From Armillaria gallica (lineage: Eukaryota > Basidiomycota > Agaricomycetes > Agaricales > Physalacriaceae), in contig JBANDB010000005.1 in NCBI GenBank assembly GCA_037576215.1, positions 1 to 64,000 on the forward strand: a DNA stretch of 64,000 bases, given 5' to 3'. Positions 33,375 to 45,936 of this stretch are shown here, one piece after another. Position 1 is the stretch's first letter. Each line of letters starts with the position of its first letter. Made by a program: the position numbers and the translations under genes. The notes beneath the pieces were generated by a model. The model was not told where the DNA came from, searched no databases, and was given only the letters and a program-made list of their open reading frames with translations.

Positions 33375-34600
33375 CACAGCTGCGGGCGATTGTCCTCACA
33401 GGACAGCGGGAATACCATTTCCCGTTTTCCGGCAGGCTCTCGGACTGGCTCGCCCTTCGCCTTGGACTATCGTATGATCGCTCATCATTCAAGGGACTCC
33501 GGTAGCACATCTGGGGGTAGTATGTAGAATACGCTCTTCCTTCGGCGACTCTTCACATATACCCAGGCTAGGTAGACTTAGCTACACCATCTTGCATGGT
33601 CGCTTTTAACAAAGTTGGCTACCTCAGTTTATTCGATGCTTGGTACTCTTGAAGACCACAAAACCACAAATGCGAGGAGGGCTTAAACGGCTTCGAGCCT
33701 CGGTGGTGGCAGGTGCTACAACGGAAACCCAGTTGATTGACCGTATGCGAGAACACCTTTTTGATGATTCTTATCACTAACAGCTTTCTCTCCCTGTGCG
33801 ATGAAATGTTTTATTAAGAGACAGGGTGCGGAGAATCTGAACATGAACCCAGTGCCAATAATCGCCTTCTAGGTAACAATGGCATTATGGCATACGATCG
33901 TCTCTTCCGCGCTAACGATTTTTATAGGATACTATGACTGTTCTCCCAATATACAGAACGTCATCGATTATCCTCATTGCTGAGTCAGTCCTTCTTTCAG
34001 ATCTCAAATGAGAATATAAAAGTGTGGATTGTCGATTTTATCTCTGGGTTATCTCCAAGAAGGTAAGGCTGTAGTGTGCCATACTTCTTCTTTGCTAACA
34101 TCGCCGATAGAAGGATGGTGGCCTCGACCTCGCTCAGTGATGACATACCCCGATTTCTATGCTGCTGCCTACCCTGCAAAACACTGTCATACCTCTACCT
34201 TCCGAATGAGCACTGCCTGAATGACTCAGCAGATCACTTCAGAGCTCACATCCTGGCAGATTAGCAAGAGGGTTCTGAGATTCTAAGGGCTACCATGACT
34301 TCACCACTTTGTCTGGTAGCTTGATTACCTTCTTGTCATTTCGTCCTGTAGGGTATCATCAAGTTCGACCTTGTCTCATCTTTTCATAAATTGCAAGGTT
34401 CTGGAAGCTCACAGTGTACCATAGGTATTGCCCTCCTGTATGCCCGTGTTCCATCAGTACCCAAAAGTGAGCGAATTATTATGGATCTTCAAAGGAGCTT
34501 CAGATCAGGAGCGCTTGTTCAATGAGCTCGTGAGTACTACCCATCATCAATGTCTTGTATCTATATATTAAGACAGGACGCTGACATAATAAGCTGACTT
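33375..34600. other. Intergenic, nothing recognised
   Basis: No gene or repeat that I can support. CpG is still at ordinary frequency in the first half. Confidence 0.35.
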
Positions 34601-36000
34601 TGAATTTTCCGGCCATTGCCATACTCCGGCCAATTCCGGCTGAGTTTCAATTATGCTGCACTGCTGTTGCTGCCACCTTTTGCCTCTCTACAGCGCTGCT
34701 GCCTCTACATACCTTTATCAGTGTTCCATCCCCACATAGTAAATCATTGGGGCATGTCCTTCACCCAGTATTCCATGAACTGAGACTATTAACTACCTAT
34801 GCATGCTGACAGGGTGCAGTATTCTCCAAAGTGAGTATCTAATAATGAGCATTGAGCAAGCAACAAGTGAACAATAAACATCAAATGAAAAATTAGCAGG
34901 TAGGATTAAGGGCCAGGAGACCATTCAAGAACAGGTAATGCATATACATGTACTGACTATGCCATAATTTGCTTATTATGAGGCTTTGACAAGATTCAAG
35001 CCTTCCCCCAGCAGGTAGAAATGGCAAGGAGACCATTCATGTAAGAATACATGCTATGCTCAGCCTTTATCTATACATGTAGAGCAATAAGCTGATGATA
35101 TTACCTATAAGAATATGTGCTATGCCATGGTATGCTGTGAGATGTAAGTAAGGCAAGAAATACAAGAAATACAGAACAGCTCACCTCAGCCTTTCTCTGT
35201 CCATGTAGAGCAACAAGCTGAGGTAACAAGTACAAATTATGAGATATACATACTGCTTTAAAGTCTGAAAAAGCAAGGGAACATAAGTAGAGATGTGCAC
35301 CATACCTGTAGTATGGTGGTTATGTACAGTGTATACAGATATAGGTCTGTACCATGGCTGACTTTAATGACCTAAAATATGACTGTATTCATACAGTTTC
35401 AATACTGTCATTGAGGGAGGGACAGAAGACTATCTTATGCCATAAAGGTTAGTACCTATAACCTAAAAGAAATGCATAATACTCACCCTTTGGCACCAGA
35501 TATCTATATATACAGACAACAGTATGGACATGGTATGGATATAACATCAACCGTACTGTACCATAGCCAATAATTTTTATATGATCTGCAGTTGTATCTG
35601 TAACAGTATGATGCACATCCCTAAATATAAGTAATGACTAAAACATGGAAATGAACTAATAGTCATAATGTCCAAGAAGGGGATTGTTGCAATGACAAGC
35701 AAGAAGATGGGATGACAGCATGCAAGGTGCTTCAGAGGGCTTTGACTCTAACAATTCAGCTATAACATGCTTACCCAGTTACCATGTCATAAATGGTCAT
35801 TGCCATACCACAGTACAGGCCAGGTAAGTTTCAATTTTACTGCCTCTACCAAGCCTCTACTCTCCCCACAGCACATCATTGGTGTGACTGGCTCCTAACT
35901 GAGCTTCAACTGAGACTACTTACTCATGCTATAGCAACAACATGAGTATCAAACAATGAGCAATGAATGTCAATGGATGTAAGTTTTATAGAAATTATCA
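34601..36000. repeat. CpG-desert repeat region with diverged direct repeats
   Basis: Segments 34601-34856 and 35800-35965 are related (CATTGCCATAC, GTTTCAATT, ACTGCCTCTAC, CATTGG, ACTGAGACTA, GAGTATC in order). Between them a degenerate unit of about 126 bp repeats: CTCAGCCTTT with CATGTAGAGCAA near 35058 and again near 35184. From about 34800 to 36050 CG dinucleotides are almost absent while TG and CA are common. Probably an old, hypermutated transposon; superfamily unknown. Confidence 0.45.
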
Positions 36001-36265
36001 GAGTTCAAATGATGACTATAGCAGCCCACCATGTCAGATATCCAAGTCAGGGACATAAGAACCAGAATATCTCTCTCTCTCTCTCCTGCCAGCAATGACA
36101 GCTATTAACAATGATCATCCAAATTATGAGAGTCCCTACCTGTCCATTACATGGCTTACAGAAGTAACAGAACAAAGCTTTATGATACTCATAAAAAGCA
36201 TTTTGCTCCATTGCAGTGGCTACAAACAAATAACAGAGATTCAAAAACATATGTTAGTAAAAAGC

Positions 36266-36365
36266 CGGGTTTGGGGTGGGCCCCAACAAGCTGAAGCTCC
36301 GTGTCGCAGTCAGGTTGCCGGGACCCGAGGTACGAGGGTCTGGCAATCGTGACGAAGACACGGGG
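36266..36365. other. CpG-rich islet inside the CpG desert
   Basis: About 100 bases with a dozen CG dinucleotides (for example GTTGCCGGGACCCGAGG and GGTCTGGCAATCGTGACG), while about 1.4 kb to the left is almost without CG and the sequence to the right is CpG-poor. TTGCC-GGACCC and GGGTC-GGCAA can pair. A recent small insertion is the simplest reading; ends are not defined. Confidence 0.35.
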
Positions 36366-36838
36366 CATAGACTTGTGGTATACTATACTGGACATGCTTG
36401 TGCTGACAAAGTGGCCAGGGACTTGAGTAGACAGAAAACTCGAAACAACATCTCTTTCTTGGACATGAGGTTGCTTTCAGAAGATACTAATAACTCAGAA
36501 TGACAAATATTTTATACAAAAAATAGGTATAAAGTGTGCTTTAATTATTAGCCAGCCAGGTTACCATGCAGATTTGAACCGTGTTTTTATTGTCCCCCAC
36601 TGTTTGGTCATGGCAACTCCATATCCCGACCAGGGTCTCTGTCATATTTCCAATGCCATCTTCATCCATTGTCCTTCGCCATTGTTTCTTATTTTGTTTC
36701 AGGTTTTGGGTCTGGTTTCATGAGCTATTCAGTAGTGCCCTGAACATTGATACCCCCCTACCAGAATAAGATGTAAGACCACTCGTATGTTCCCCTACTT
36801 TAGCCTGTCCAATGACTGATCACTTTGCAGTCTCAGCT

Positions 36839-38160
36839 ATGACGTCAAACAAGCAGACTACTCGTGCTTTCCTCGGTGACTTGCTGTCGAGATACGATTG
36901 AGTATCGACATCTAGTCATTCTCCTGAGCTCGTCGCACTTGTATCCACCAATGTCATACCAACACCTCTCCAAGCTGCTCTTTTGAAGGCATCTATCGAG
37001 TTCCTTGATACACCCCTCAATGATATCCAGAGCTAGATTAACCTGCTCTGAAACTTGGCTGCACCTCTGGAGACAAAGATAGTACGACTCAAAGGCATTA
37101 GGTGCAATTACCATGCGGCATTATCCCCCATCCATCGCTTACCCTCTGAAATCCTCGTTGAGATCCTGCGCTGGACACCCAAAAGGCAGACTAGACTAAA
37201 CTAACTGCCACGGAGGCCTACCATGTCTTTGGATTCAACATGTTCAATGTTGCAGCAGGGCCATGGCATCTTGGTCAGGTAGGCAGCTCGTGGAGAGATG
37301 CAGTTCAGTTTCTCTGTCCTGAGATCTGGTCCACACTAAAGATCACTTTGCCGTGTAAACACTCTGAGAAGGAGGATACATTGATCCCAGCTCCCAAGAA
37401 GGACATGGTGGCTCTTCTCAATCGGGTGCTGGAGCATAGTCAGAATCACCGCCTTGAATTTTTCTTCAGATGCTGGGGGTTCAATAAGAAGAACTCCATT
37501 CATCAGGTTCATGAACCTGAAGAGATGAACCAGTGCTTCGATCTTATCTTAACGCACTTGAAATGTTGGGGATCTGTTGAACTAGCTCTCACACCATCTT
37601 TCCTATCTCGTCTCTGTCTTGTTCGGGGAAGAGTTGACCTTGTAGAGGATGTATACTTGATGTGCACACCAAGTGCCAGGCCTGGAATGATGGACACTTT
37701 CGAAATCACCCCTAAGTTAAAATCCTTGGAGCTGACAGGAATGCATACAGAAGGCGACACTCCTTTCTCTGCAGAGAATTTGGTCCTATTTTCCGATGCA
37801 AGGCGACTTCCAGACCATGATACCGCACCAAAGTACTTGGATATCATTGCATCTGCACCTAATCTTTTGAACTTTTCGTATCATCACACAGCGTCGTCCC
37901 TGAATCACCCGGTCCATATTTTACTCAGGTTGTACATCAATCGCTTCGAACACTTTCAGCATCACTGGGAACATTGCTTCATAGCCTCATGGTGCCAGAC
38001 TTGACAGAGGTGACGTACACCCACAGCCAATTATGTGTCCACGAGATGTGCTCTCACAACTTAGGGTTCCAGCAATTGTCGTCCTCTGGTCTCTGCGTGC
38101 CACAGTCTGTGCCACCCGTCCTCTGGTTTGCTAGATATCTGTTCTTCTCATAGAAAGGTA
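36839..38160 (+). pseudogene. F-box protein pseudogene
   Basis: Begins ATG at 36839 (MTSNKQTTRAFLGDLLSRYD) and is stopped by TGA at 36899. After further stops it reads ASIEFLDTPLNDIQS, then LKGIRCNYHAALSPIHRLPS and EILVEIL at about 37115-37170. This is the arrangement of agaricomycete F-box proteins: a short coiled-coil-like lead, then an F-box with the LPSEIL core. A long open stretch at 37240-38004 (LGQVGSSWRDAVQFLCPEIW, SLELTGMH) matches the leucine-rich-type C-terminal region. F-box proteins recruit substrates to SCF ubiquitin ligases. The stops include TGA codons that would be CGA before C-to-T change. Several breaks make it non-functional. Confidence 0.65.
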
Positions 38161-38758
38161 CCCAGAAAGGATAAGAAACGATGGAGAAAGAGCCGACGTC
38201 AAGCAATGGAACCTTGCTTCAGTTTGGTGCCAGGGCTGATCCTGCCATCATCGGTTCATCTTCAGACTTCCAGCACCGGGTACCGTCAGGGATCTTGAGG
38301 AAATATGTGGAGGTTCCTGGAGAAAGTGTCAGGCGATGAACAAGCCAACTCAACTTCGGAGACGAAGATGACAACCTGGTTCCTTGTTGAGATTTGTGAT
38401 GGCCTACAGGGTTTGGGAAAACAATATAGAAGGAAGTCGCGATGCATAAAATTGCAGAGGCATCACGAATTCCCAGTCATGTTTCCAATCCCATTCACTA
38501 TCTCAAAGACGACTTGATATAAATATGTTTGTACAAGGAATTCCATCGCCCACTCCGGATCACTTCTAGAAAACCAGAAAATGGCTTCATGGTGCCAAAG
38601 AAATAGTCCATCAGCTATTTATAATTATTAAAAAGCCTACAATCCCTAGAAGAAACTACGACATCCAACAAAGATCAAGGCAATGTGAATGGGATACCAC
38701 AGAATCAGAAAACTCGTAACACCAAAGGATTGTCAGATAACAACGAAAGAACTATTAT
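38161..38758. other. CpG-poor intergenic sequence
   Basis: No recognisable gene. It separates the convergent F-box and HET pseudogenes. Confidence 0.35.
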
Positions 38759-40522
38759 TCAACAAAGAAAGGTTCTCAGCCTTTTTTCTAGCTTGAGTTG
38801 CCCAAGCTTCACTGGTTCATTTTCCACCGAACTGAACACCGATAATTTCTCAAACATCCCATCGTTTCTTGGCCACCCAACTACCCAGATATCACTTGAA
38901 AACTTCAAGTGGCAGCCTATGAGTTTATAGACGCCTTCAGGGATTGGGTATGTGTGGTGAGCCACAATTTTCAATGTGTGGGGTTTGAGAGTGGAATCCC
39001 TGATAAGCAGCTCTCCTTCTCAAGGAATATCTTCCTTCGGTACCTCAGCCAAACCCCACACACATGCAAACTCAATACGGTAGCCTTCATACCAGTCAGT
39101 ATCTGTATCCTCCATCCGACTAACTTCCTCTGGCCATGAAGACAAAGGTGCAATAATTCTCTTCTCCATTACTTGCTGCTATGATAGTTGCCAACACTTG
39201 TTTCCAGTCCCAGGCTCAGGGTAATAAAAAAACAACTCTGCTCAACACACAGATGACATAGCATCCATGAGGACTTCCCACGCATCCGCTTCAGACTGCT
39301 CGGTGTTGTAGATTGGGATAGAGTCCGTGCAAAGAAGGTATACTAAGCCCACGACTTTATCCAAAGGGTTTGTTGAGACCTGATTCTGCATCTCTGAGAG
39401 GATGTCAAGAGTTGTGCTTGTCATGCTCCATTGTCATATATTCCGCAACGATGTCAGTTGTTCATTGAACCTCCATTGAACCTCATTTCCCATGCGGTCA
39501 TTGACATTATTGCTGATACCAGTGAGAGTCCGACCACCAATGGTCAGGTTGTGGGTAATCTCCTGCAGCGTCCATGCATGTCGGAACCAACAGCGATCAC
39601 TCTCAAAGTCGCTTAGTGTCAGGTGTAGTGGCCGACCCAGACCATTGAAGTAGCACATGACAGGTGCATCCCTAGCATACACCAATCCAATTGTGGGCAC
39701 ATCCAACTTCCACTCCTCCAAGTGCAGATGCTCCCTCCACCCACCCTCCTGCCGCAAGCACAGAATGTCCAACCACACATACTCTGCTCCGTACCTCTGC
39801 ATCAAGTTCAACATCTCGATGCGGATGAGATCAAGGTTGGCATCACTTGGGATCGGCACAGGCCACTCATATCTGTTGATGGCCGTCATCACGTTCTCCC
39901 GGTCCTTCTCATCCATCCACACATGTGATATCCCCCACACTCTTCCACGTGCAACCCAGTACAGCACCACCCGATTAGTGCACAGATCCCACACATGCCA
40001 AGGGGGCACATCCGCGTCGACAATCTGGCCATGAACAAGCACCCTTCATCACATTGAACTATCCTTCAATTTGCCAGTGTATAAGTTGTGGTTGACTGCA
40101 TGGATGTCATCCCAATAAGGGCGTAGATAAGTGTAGGCTGCACCAAAGTCGAGACCCTGGGTGACAAACAAATGGAGAACGGAGATTATGGGGTCCAAAG
40201 TATAAGATGTACCAAGCATGTTATTAAGCTTCTTTAAGACACCATCCAGACCAAGATTGGCACAGGGAGTGTTTGCCAGTGACAATGGTATGACCCATTT
40301 ACCAGTGAAAGATCGTTGCTTCAATACTGGTATTATGGTCGATTCCACTTGACCAGTCTCCATGTGAGCGGAGAGTAAGATATAGGGAGGATTATGAAAC
40401 TTGCAATCGGGAAAAATTTCTGTTACTAAGTTATTTACCTGCATCTCGCTATGACAGACAGAAGTATCACCTTCATGTAAACCCAAAGATCTTAAACACA
40501 TGAAGACTCTGGATACAGACAT
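38759..40522 (-). pseudogene. HET-type (heterokaryon incompatibility-like) protein pseudogene
   Basis: Collinear minus-strand pieces run from about 40522 to 38759. The central piece (40042-39434) has WGISHVWMDEKDRENV, YVWLDILCLRQEGG, GLVYARDAPVMCYFNGLGRP and FRHAWTLQE, the conserved order of HET-type domains in agaricomycetes. The next piece has DKVVGLVYLLCTDSIPIYN. The C-terminal part has DTDWYEGYRIEFACVWGLAE, then HHTYPIPEGVYKLIG and GMFEKLSVF. A frameshift near 40045 and stops (a TGA inside the C-terminal part, in place of an expected Arg, and a TAG) break it. HET proteins trigger cell death or rejection after fusion of unlike hyphae. It lies wholly inside the CpG-poor domain, so decay by cytosine deamination is likely. 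Confidence 0.7.
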
Positions 40523-41585
40523 TTTCTGCCGCCACTGCTGCCACCATCATTTTTGCGGCATGAGCCCAGGCGGACTGTCTTCCTCTGGTTGCAGATTGGC
40601 TTCTTCTAGTCGCAGAATGTCTTCCTCTAGTCACAGAATATCTGGTCACAGAATCAATCAATCAATCGTCAAAAGAAAGGCAATAACACATACCAAGGAC
40701 CATGGTCAACGTAGTGCAGTACCAACCTCAGGTGAACACATGAAGGGGTTTCAGTTGTCCAGTTCTCAACGCTCGTGGTGAGAAGGAACAATGTGAATTA
40801 GCACACAGACCATCAAGATGGGTCACCATCAGCGGTACTTTTAAAAGATAGGCGCCAAAGCTTTCAAGAACACTTTCCGAGGACATGTGCAAATATTGGA
40901 GTTCTCATTTAGCAGCCATGACATACATCTGAATGCACCCAATTGAACAAGATATATAGATAGAACACTGGGAGGACTCACTGTTTATGCAAGTTTTCTG
41001 CAGTGCAAATGATGTTCCAGATCATGATATCTCATTCAATCTTGTCTCCTTCAGTCTTATGGGTCATGCCCAGTCAAAAGTCTGGAGACGTGGGTAGACA
41101 GTCATAGATATTCATTGATTCATCCATGGGCATCAGCAGTCATCGGTAAATGGGCCTTTTCATGGCCTTTGAATTGATGCCTATTGATGATCACATACCC
41201 TTATTGATGTTCATCTGTACAATGATGAGCCTGTGGCTGTGCAAGCTGGCATGATGTCTAGTTAGCCTGAGTTGTGCTGAGTAAAGGTTTACTAAGAGAA
41301 AGAAAGTACTAGAAGATACAGAAAGGTATTTAAGTAGCCAGATTTTGTAGTTTACTGTACTCGTTTGCCTTCTAAGCAAACATGGATTCTCGTTCCTAAC
41401 TCGCTAGGTAAATGTTCCTGATCACATGGTGTGCATGTTATCCAACAGAAAGGAAGAATCAAACCTCAATTACAACATGTGGCCTTCCTTGGTTCGAGTC
41501 AAACCATGAAGCTACTCACTGAAGAGGAATTGCACATCCGGCCATGGATCTTGGACCGGGACCATCTTTCGCTTGACTGCAGGTA
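40523..41585. other. CpG-poor intergenic sequence with a short tandem repeat
   Basis: At about 40575-40650 a degenerate unit of about 21 bp (TCTTCCTCTAGTCACAGAAT) is repeated three to four times, followed by (AATC)4. No gene recognised beyond that. Confidence 0.4.
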
Positions 41586-41589
41586 TCCC

Positions 41590-42000
41590 TGATATATTAC
41601 CACAGGAACAGGCAGCTGGTACATCACAGCTTACATGATTATGTTGTTTCCCACTCACATCATCATGTTCTCAAAAAACAATGCCATCATTAACCTTTCT
41701 TGCTATTCACAGATGTTGCTAATTTGACCAGTCAGACGTAATCTTGCAGGATGGAATGCCCCAAGTGTGCATGTAAGCATTTTCCCTTCCTAGACCATCA
41801 CACAAAATTCCTTCTTTGACTCGGATCCAAACAGCCCTGGTCATTTCTTAGAACTTATTTTATATTCAAAATGTCACAAAGTATTGTCTACAGACTTCTG
41901 TCTCCCCTGACATTCATTGTAAGGGGACCATCTTTTCTTGCAGTGCCCTGGTCAATATGTAGCTCTGATTGATCAAGGTTTGATTCCTTCTTGAGCGCAT
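41590..42000. repeat. Duplicated block SD4, copy 1 (empty site of the retrotransposon)
   Basis: Matches 45775-45936 (ACCACAGGAACAG, CACAGCTTAC, TCATGTTCTCAAAAAA, TTAACCTTTC). After a point near 41745 it matches the sequence on the other side of the retrotransposon (56437 onward: GATGGAAT, CCAAGTGT, ATTTTCCC). It is therefore a paralogous site without the insertion. The end carries a decayed family B element like 45081-45153. Confidence 0.6.
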
Positions 42001-42001
42001 G
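41939..42001 (+). repeat. tRNA-like element, family B (B7, CpG-decayed)
   Basis: TTGCAGTGCCCTGG, then CAAGGTTTGATTCCTTC and GAGCGCAT. The usual family B flank (CATTCATTGTAAGGGGACCA) precedes it. Several CpGs of the family are TpG or CpA here. Confidence 0.45.
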
Positions 42002-42341
42002 TTCCATTCATTTAGGTAGTTTTATCCTTGTGTTTCTTGGTAATTCAGATAGCTTGCTTTGCCTCTTGAGGTCATTTCTGTGCAGTCATGTTTGGCTCGA
42101 TGGGGATGAAAACAGCATATTCATTTTTCACAGGGGTACCCTACAATATGCAGGACATTGTCCATACCTACACCGCCAAGATCAAGTACCGCCAACACAA
42201 CAGCAGGTTAAATGTTATTCCTGCTAAATTAAACTGACATCTCTCCTGGAGTCTCTACTTCTCACACAAAGTGAGTAGTAAATGTGACATGGGTCTATGT
42301 ACCTCATAATTCACACCGTTCCAACTCACAAATTCGCTCGG

Positions 42342-42362
42342 AACCAAAAAAAAAAAAAAAAA
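42342..42362. repeat. Poly-A tract
   Basis: An uninterrupted A-run of about 17-18 bases crossing 42345-42362. No retroelement body is seen directly before it. Confidence 0.8.
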
Positions 42363-42392
42363 CTATTTCTACCTTTGTATAGGTGTATAGGG

Positions 42393-42452
42393 AATCAATG
42401 GGGAATCGAACCCCTTAGCCAGAGAGGCCATTTCGCCTGAGCCAGGATGTTC
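42393..42452 (-). repeat. tRNA-like element, family C (C4)
   Basis: The minus strand reads ATCCTGGCTCAGGCGAAATG, GCCTCTCTGGC, then AAGGGGTTCGATTCCCC. Both internal promoter boxes are intact, but the acceptor ends no longer pair well. Confidence 0.5.
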
Positions 42453-42540
42453 CAGAAAATATCACCATAAACCACAAATTTGTGAGTATTCTTCCCCCAG
42501 ACTTCCAACAAAAAGGAAGGAACCTACTTAGCAATAATTG

Positions 42541-42600
42541 CATATGGGAGAATCGAACTCCCCAACTGTTTCCTGTTCGCAATAGCTGTTCGACGATACT
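42541..42600 (-). repeat. tRNA-like element, family D (D3)
   Basis: The minus strand reads GTATCGTCGAACAGCTATTG, then GGGGAGTTCGATTCTCCC and ATATG. Clear T-arm, 60 bases in all. Confidence 0.4.
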
Positions 42601-43436
42601 ATTCCATACATCTCAGGTTCTGAGTATGACATACTCTTCCCTCCTTGACTGGTGTGAATTTGCACCACCACCACCACCTCACATCTAAAAGTTCCATACC
42701 TTGATGAGAGAAGCATGGCAGTCAATACGTACCCCTCTGGTTTTCTTGCTGACCACCGAATGCACATATTTAAGACTTCCCTGAGCACCTACTCACCCAT
42801 TTAACAGTATGTGTTTCGAGGTTCAAATCTAAACACATGAGGACTCAAGGCGGGGATAGCAAACAACTCCTTAGCTGCATGGATTGCCAGGCTTAGCAAT
42901 CGATCTCAGAATTTCTGAGTTTGCATCTTACCAACAATCATTCCAATGAAGTGAAAAATGGTCAATATAAATGGCCTACACTGTGTCCTAGTCATATACT
43001 GGATCCGCAGGGGCCTTTTCTGAGATTCTCATCAGGACTCAAGCTTCCAATGAAGAAAACAAGAGTAAAACATAGTCAACCAGGAAGCCATTTTCCAGGA
43101 GCCTAGTGATGAAGCCGATGGTGCGAGGAACAAGCTAGATGAATGAGTGTTCCGGTAAAGAACTAACCCCAGATAACAGTTTATGAACCTATGGCCCAAT
43201 GACAATTCACAAGACAAAGTGATGGAAAGGTGGGAATGCTGACTTATGCTCAGAGACACAGTCAGGCTCGTATTACAGGTTCCATCCAAATTGAAACACA
43301 CGAGCGACTTGAATACAGAGATACAGCCGTCCACAGCCAGCATGAATATGCATCTCGATACCGTTGACTGGTCAGTTCTCCAACGCACTGTTTACTAGCT
43401 GAAGAAGCAAAGCATTCAAAGGTAGTCTTTATTTCC
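42601..43436. other. CpG-poor intergenic sequence
   Basis: Includes a decayed T-arm-like CGAGGTTCAAATC near 42818. No gene recognised. Confidence 0.35.
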
Positions 43437-44050
43437 CTAGATATTGAATGAAAGACTGGCTACAAATGCCTGAGAGTGTAATGTGGAAACGGTGAGGTAT
43501 TTTGGCCAAGTCATCCCTGTAATTGAAAGAATGGCATCAGAAGTGTACGAAACTCTGTTTCCTCTAGACAACAAATGCTGTTCCCCTGAGTGTGGGTGTG
43601 TATCAAAACAGAGGAGTGGAACTGGCTGAGGACATGGCAGGAGGAAAGTGTTCATCCATCATGATGGGAGTGGCCAACAGGTGACCAGTGATGGGATGTA
43701 TGAAGTAGAGGCCATTGGTAGTGCAGGTATAGTTGCAGCGACGACGCATGTGTGTGCAGGGATGACAATGCAGTCACTACTCAAAGTTTTGGTATTAAGA
43801 AAGTCTTCATCTAGTGGCAGCACCTTGTCCGTGTAGTAGCTCATCTAGCAATGCACATACTTCACCTCTTTAAAGAAGGCGGGACTCGTACTTGGCTTTG
43901 TATCCATAGGCGAGAATGGTGCATTAGCCAGCAGGTCCAGGGAGGGAGGGACTGATGAGGCAGAATGCAGGCAGAGTATTGATGGGAGAGGTGGCAAGGA
44001 CAGTGCGGCGAATCTGTCATCAGGGCCGGTATAAGCGGATGTATCAATTA
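43437..44050 (-). pseudogene. OXR1-like N-terminal pseudogene P3, CpG-decayed
   Basis: On the minus strand, from about 44050 downward, CGCTTATACCGGCC, GACAGATTCGC, CCTATGGATACAAAGCCAAG and TTCTTTAAAGAGGTGAAG follow OXR1 exon 1. DEDF, TKTLSS, MASTSYIPS and the ATGGATGAACACTTTCCTCC segment come next. It then runs into the same unrelated tail as the copy at 22490-23280. Both therefore descend from one broken copy, this one having lost most CpG sites since. Confidence 0.6.
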
Positions 44051-45080
44051 TGCCGTGACAACTGTGTAACTTTCAACACATGCCTCCTCATAAGTTGCAA
44101 GACAATGCTTAGGTACTCAGGCCAAATCAATTACCTGTATCAGTTCTCTTTATTCGCATAGCATCGAGCTTGTTCTGATCATAAAGGTTGCTCAGTGAGG
44201 TTATACACGCACTAGACTGGACACACCCTTGCTTCGATGCCCCAGTAATGGAACCATGTCTTTGCACTGATGAGACAGGGTGGATCTCCTGAGGCGGCGA
44301 AAAGAGTTCACCAAAGTTGCTGTATGCTCATTTAGGCAGATCTGGGATCCCAGGAAGAGTATATTCTGTGTGTCTTAGCAACAGCATCCAGGTAAGATGG
44401 TTGTATGCACTTGTTTGCCTTCAGTGCGGAAAATCCAGAGCTCGGGCCGGGCCCCTTTCACTTCCCTTAATACCTTCCTTCCCAACTCAGGCTCTCGTCA
44501 AATTCGAAATGGCTATTGCTATCAAAATCAAGTCATTCAATGCAACAGGTCTCCTTAATAAAATCCTGTGCCCATTACACAAATGGTCAACATCATCAAT
44601 TCCAATGCATTCGGAATCTGAGCTTTTTTTACCAATCATGCTAGGTATACATCTGCTTAGTGTTCTGTAATGCAATGCTATCTCTTGTTTGCTTTGTATG
44701 TCTTGTTAATGCTACCCCCAAGACTCTCTGTGTTTTATCCTTACCAAAAACTCAACAAAGACATAGATGAAACCTGTTTTTTGATCCCCCTTCAGGTGAG
44801 TGGGGTCAGGACAATCTCCACATTTCAAGCATCCTAATTGGTTTCTCCAGCTATATAATTGCTCTCATTAAATACAAAGCCCACCAAACTCCCATCATCT
44901 CCTCAAATCACTAATACTTCAGAGTTCTGCACATTGAGAGCAAGAATGCTTCCTTTACTTTTTATCATCTATCAGGTTATGCACACTTCCTCCCTACAAC
45001 TCTTACCTGTGTGTTCATAGGCTGAGTGGATTTTGAGGTTAGTGTTATGCCAATACTTTCGACTATCTGAGATCCGTCCT
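44051..45080. other. CpG-poor intergenic sequence
   Basis: No gene or repeat that I can support. Confidence 0.35.
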
Positions 45081-45153
45081 TGCAGCGCTGGAATGTATTG
45101 GTTAATACATCACTCCGACTGAAGGAGAGGGTTCGATCCCCCCTCCCATACAT
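45081..45153 (+). repeat. tRNA-like element, family B (B6)
   Basis: TGCAGCGCTGGAATGTATTG, GTTAATACAT, then GAGGGTTCGATCCCCCCTC and CATACAT. At 73 bases it has a longer interval than other members, partly from a GAAGGAG insertion. Confidence 0.5.
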
Positions 45154-45584
45154 GGCCCATGCAGTTTACCTTCATTTTTAGTCTACCATTCCAAGAAAAA
45201 CAGGATAATTTGATTGGTATCTTTGTCGTCTTCTTTTCCATTTACTCACTTTTCTGAGCCTACAGTCTTCCTGTTGTGATCATATATCTCTCTTTGGTGA
45301 ACGATGGAGATACACTTCTCGCTCTTATTCTCCTGGTAAGACTCGGACGACCTTGCGTAGGGAATGGGTCAATACTCAGCTTCTGGTGAAGCGAGAGGTA
45401 ATCTTCAGCAGGCCTGTAATGACCAATTCCTCTGCTCTAAATTTACACACCCAACTTGAACCTCCATATGGCCACCTCTCACGCTAAAGGTACCAAGCTA
45501 TGATTGGTCCTGCAAAGTAGAAATTTGAGTAAGAGCTTGAACGTTCACCAAGTAAAAAGTCTCTTTCACCTTCAAGTACTAGCA

Positions 45585-45640
45585 CATGCATAGGAGGAGT
45601 TGAACCTCGACATTGTCACCTACCTCCAATCTGGCTATGA
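45585..45640 (-). repeat. tRNA-like fragment, family A
   Basis: The minus strand reads CAGATTGGAGGTAGGTGACA, then GTCGAGGTTCAACTCCTCC. Same subgroup as 27221-27272. Confidence 0.4.
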
Positions 45641-45774
45641 GGCCTCCTTTGACAGAATTCAGGGAAATATACCCAAGGACTGAAAGGGATGAATTGAAGG
45701 GAAATATTTGCAAAAGAGGAATGCATAAAGTGCTACTGTCCAGTTGCAGAAAATTGGGATTGAAGCTGACATAC

Positions 45775-45936
45775 TATCACCGCAGGAACAGATGGTTAGT
45801 GCCCCACAGCTTACTGACATATACATGCACTGATGTGAATTACTATTGTCGTTTCCCACCAATATCCTCATGTTCTCAAAAAATAACGCACTCGTTAACC
45901 TTTCCCCCTATTCAATGTTAACAAGTCAGAGATCAT
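45775..45936. repeat. Duplicated block SD4, copy 2 (left flank of the retrotransposon)
   Basis: Partner of 41590-41740; it ends at the 5-bp ATCAT that abuts the left LTR. Confidence 0.6.
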
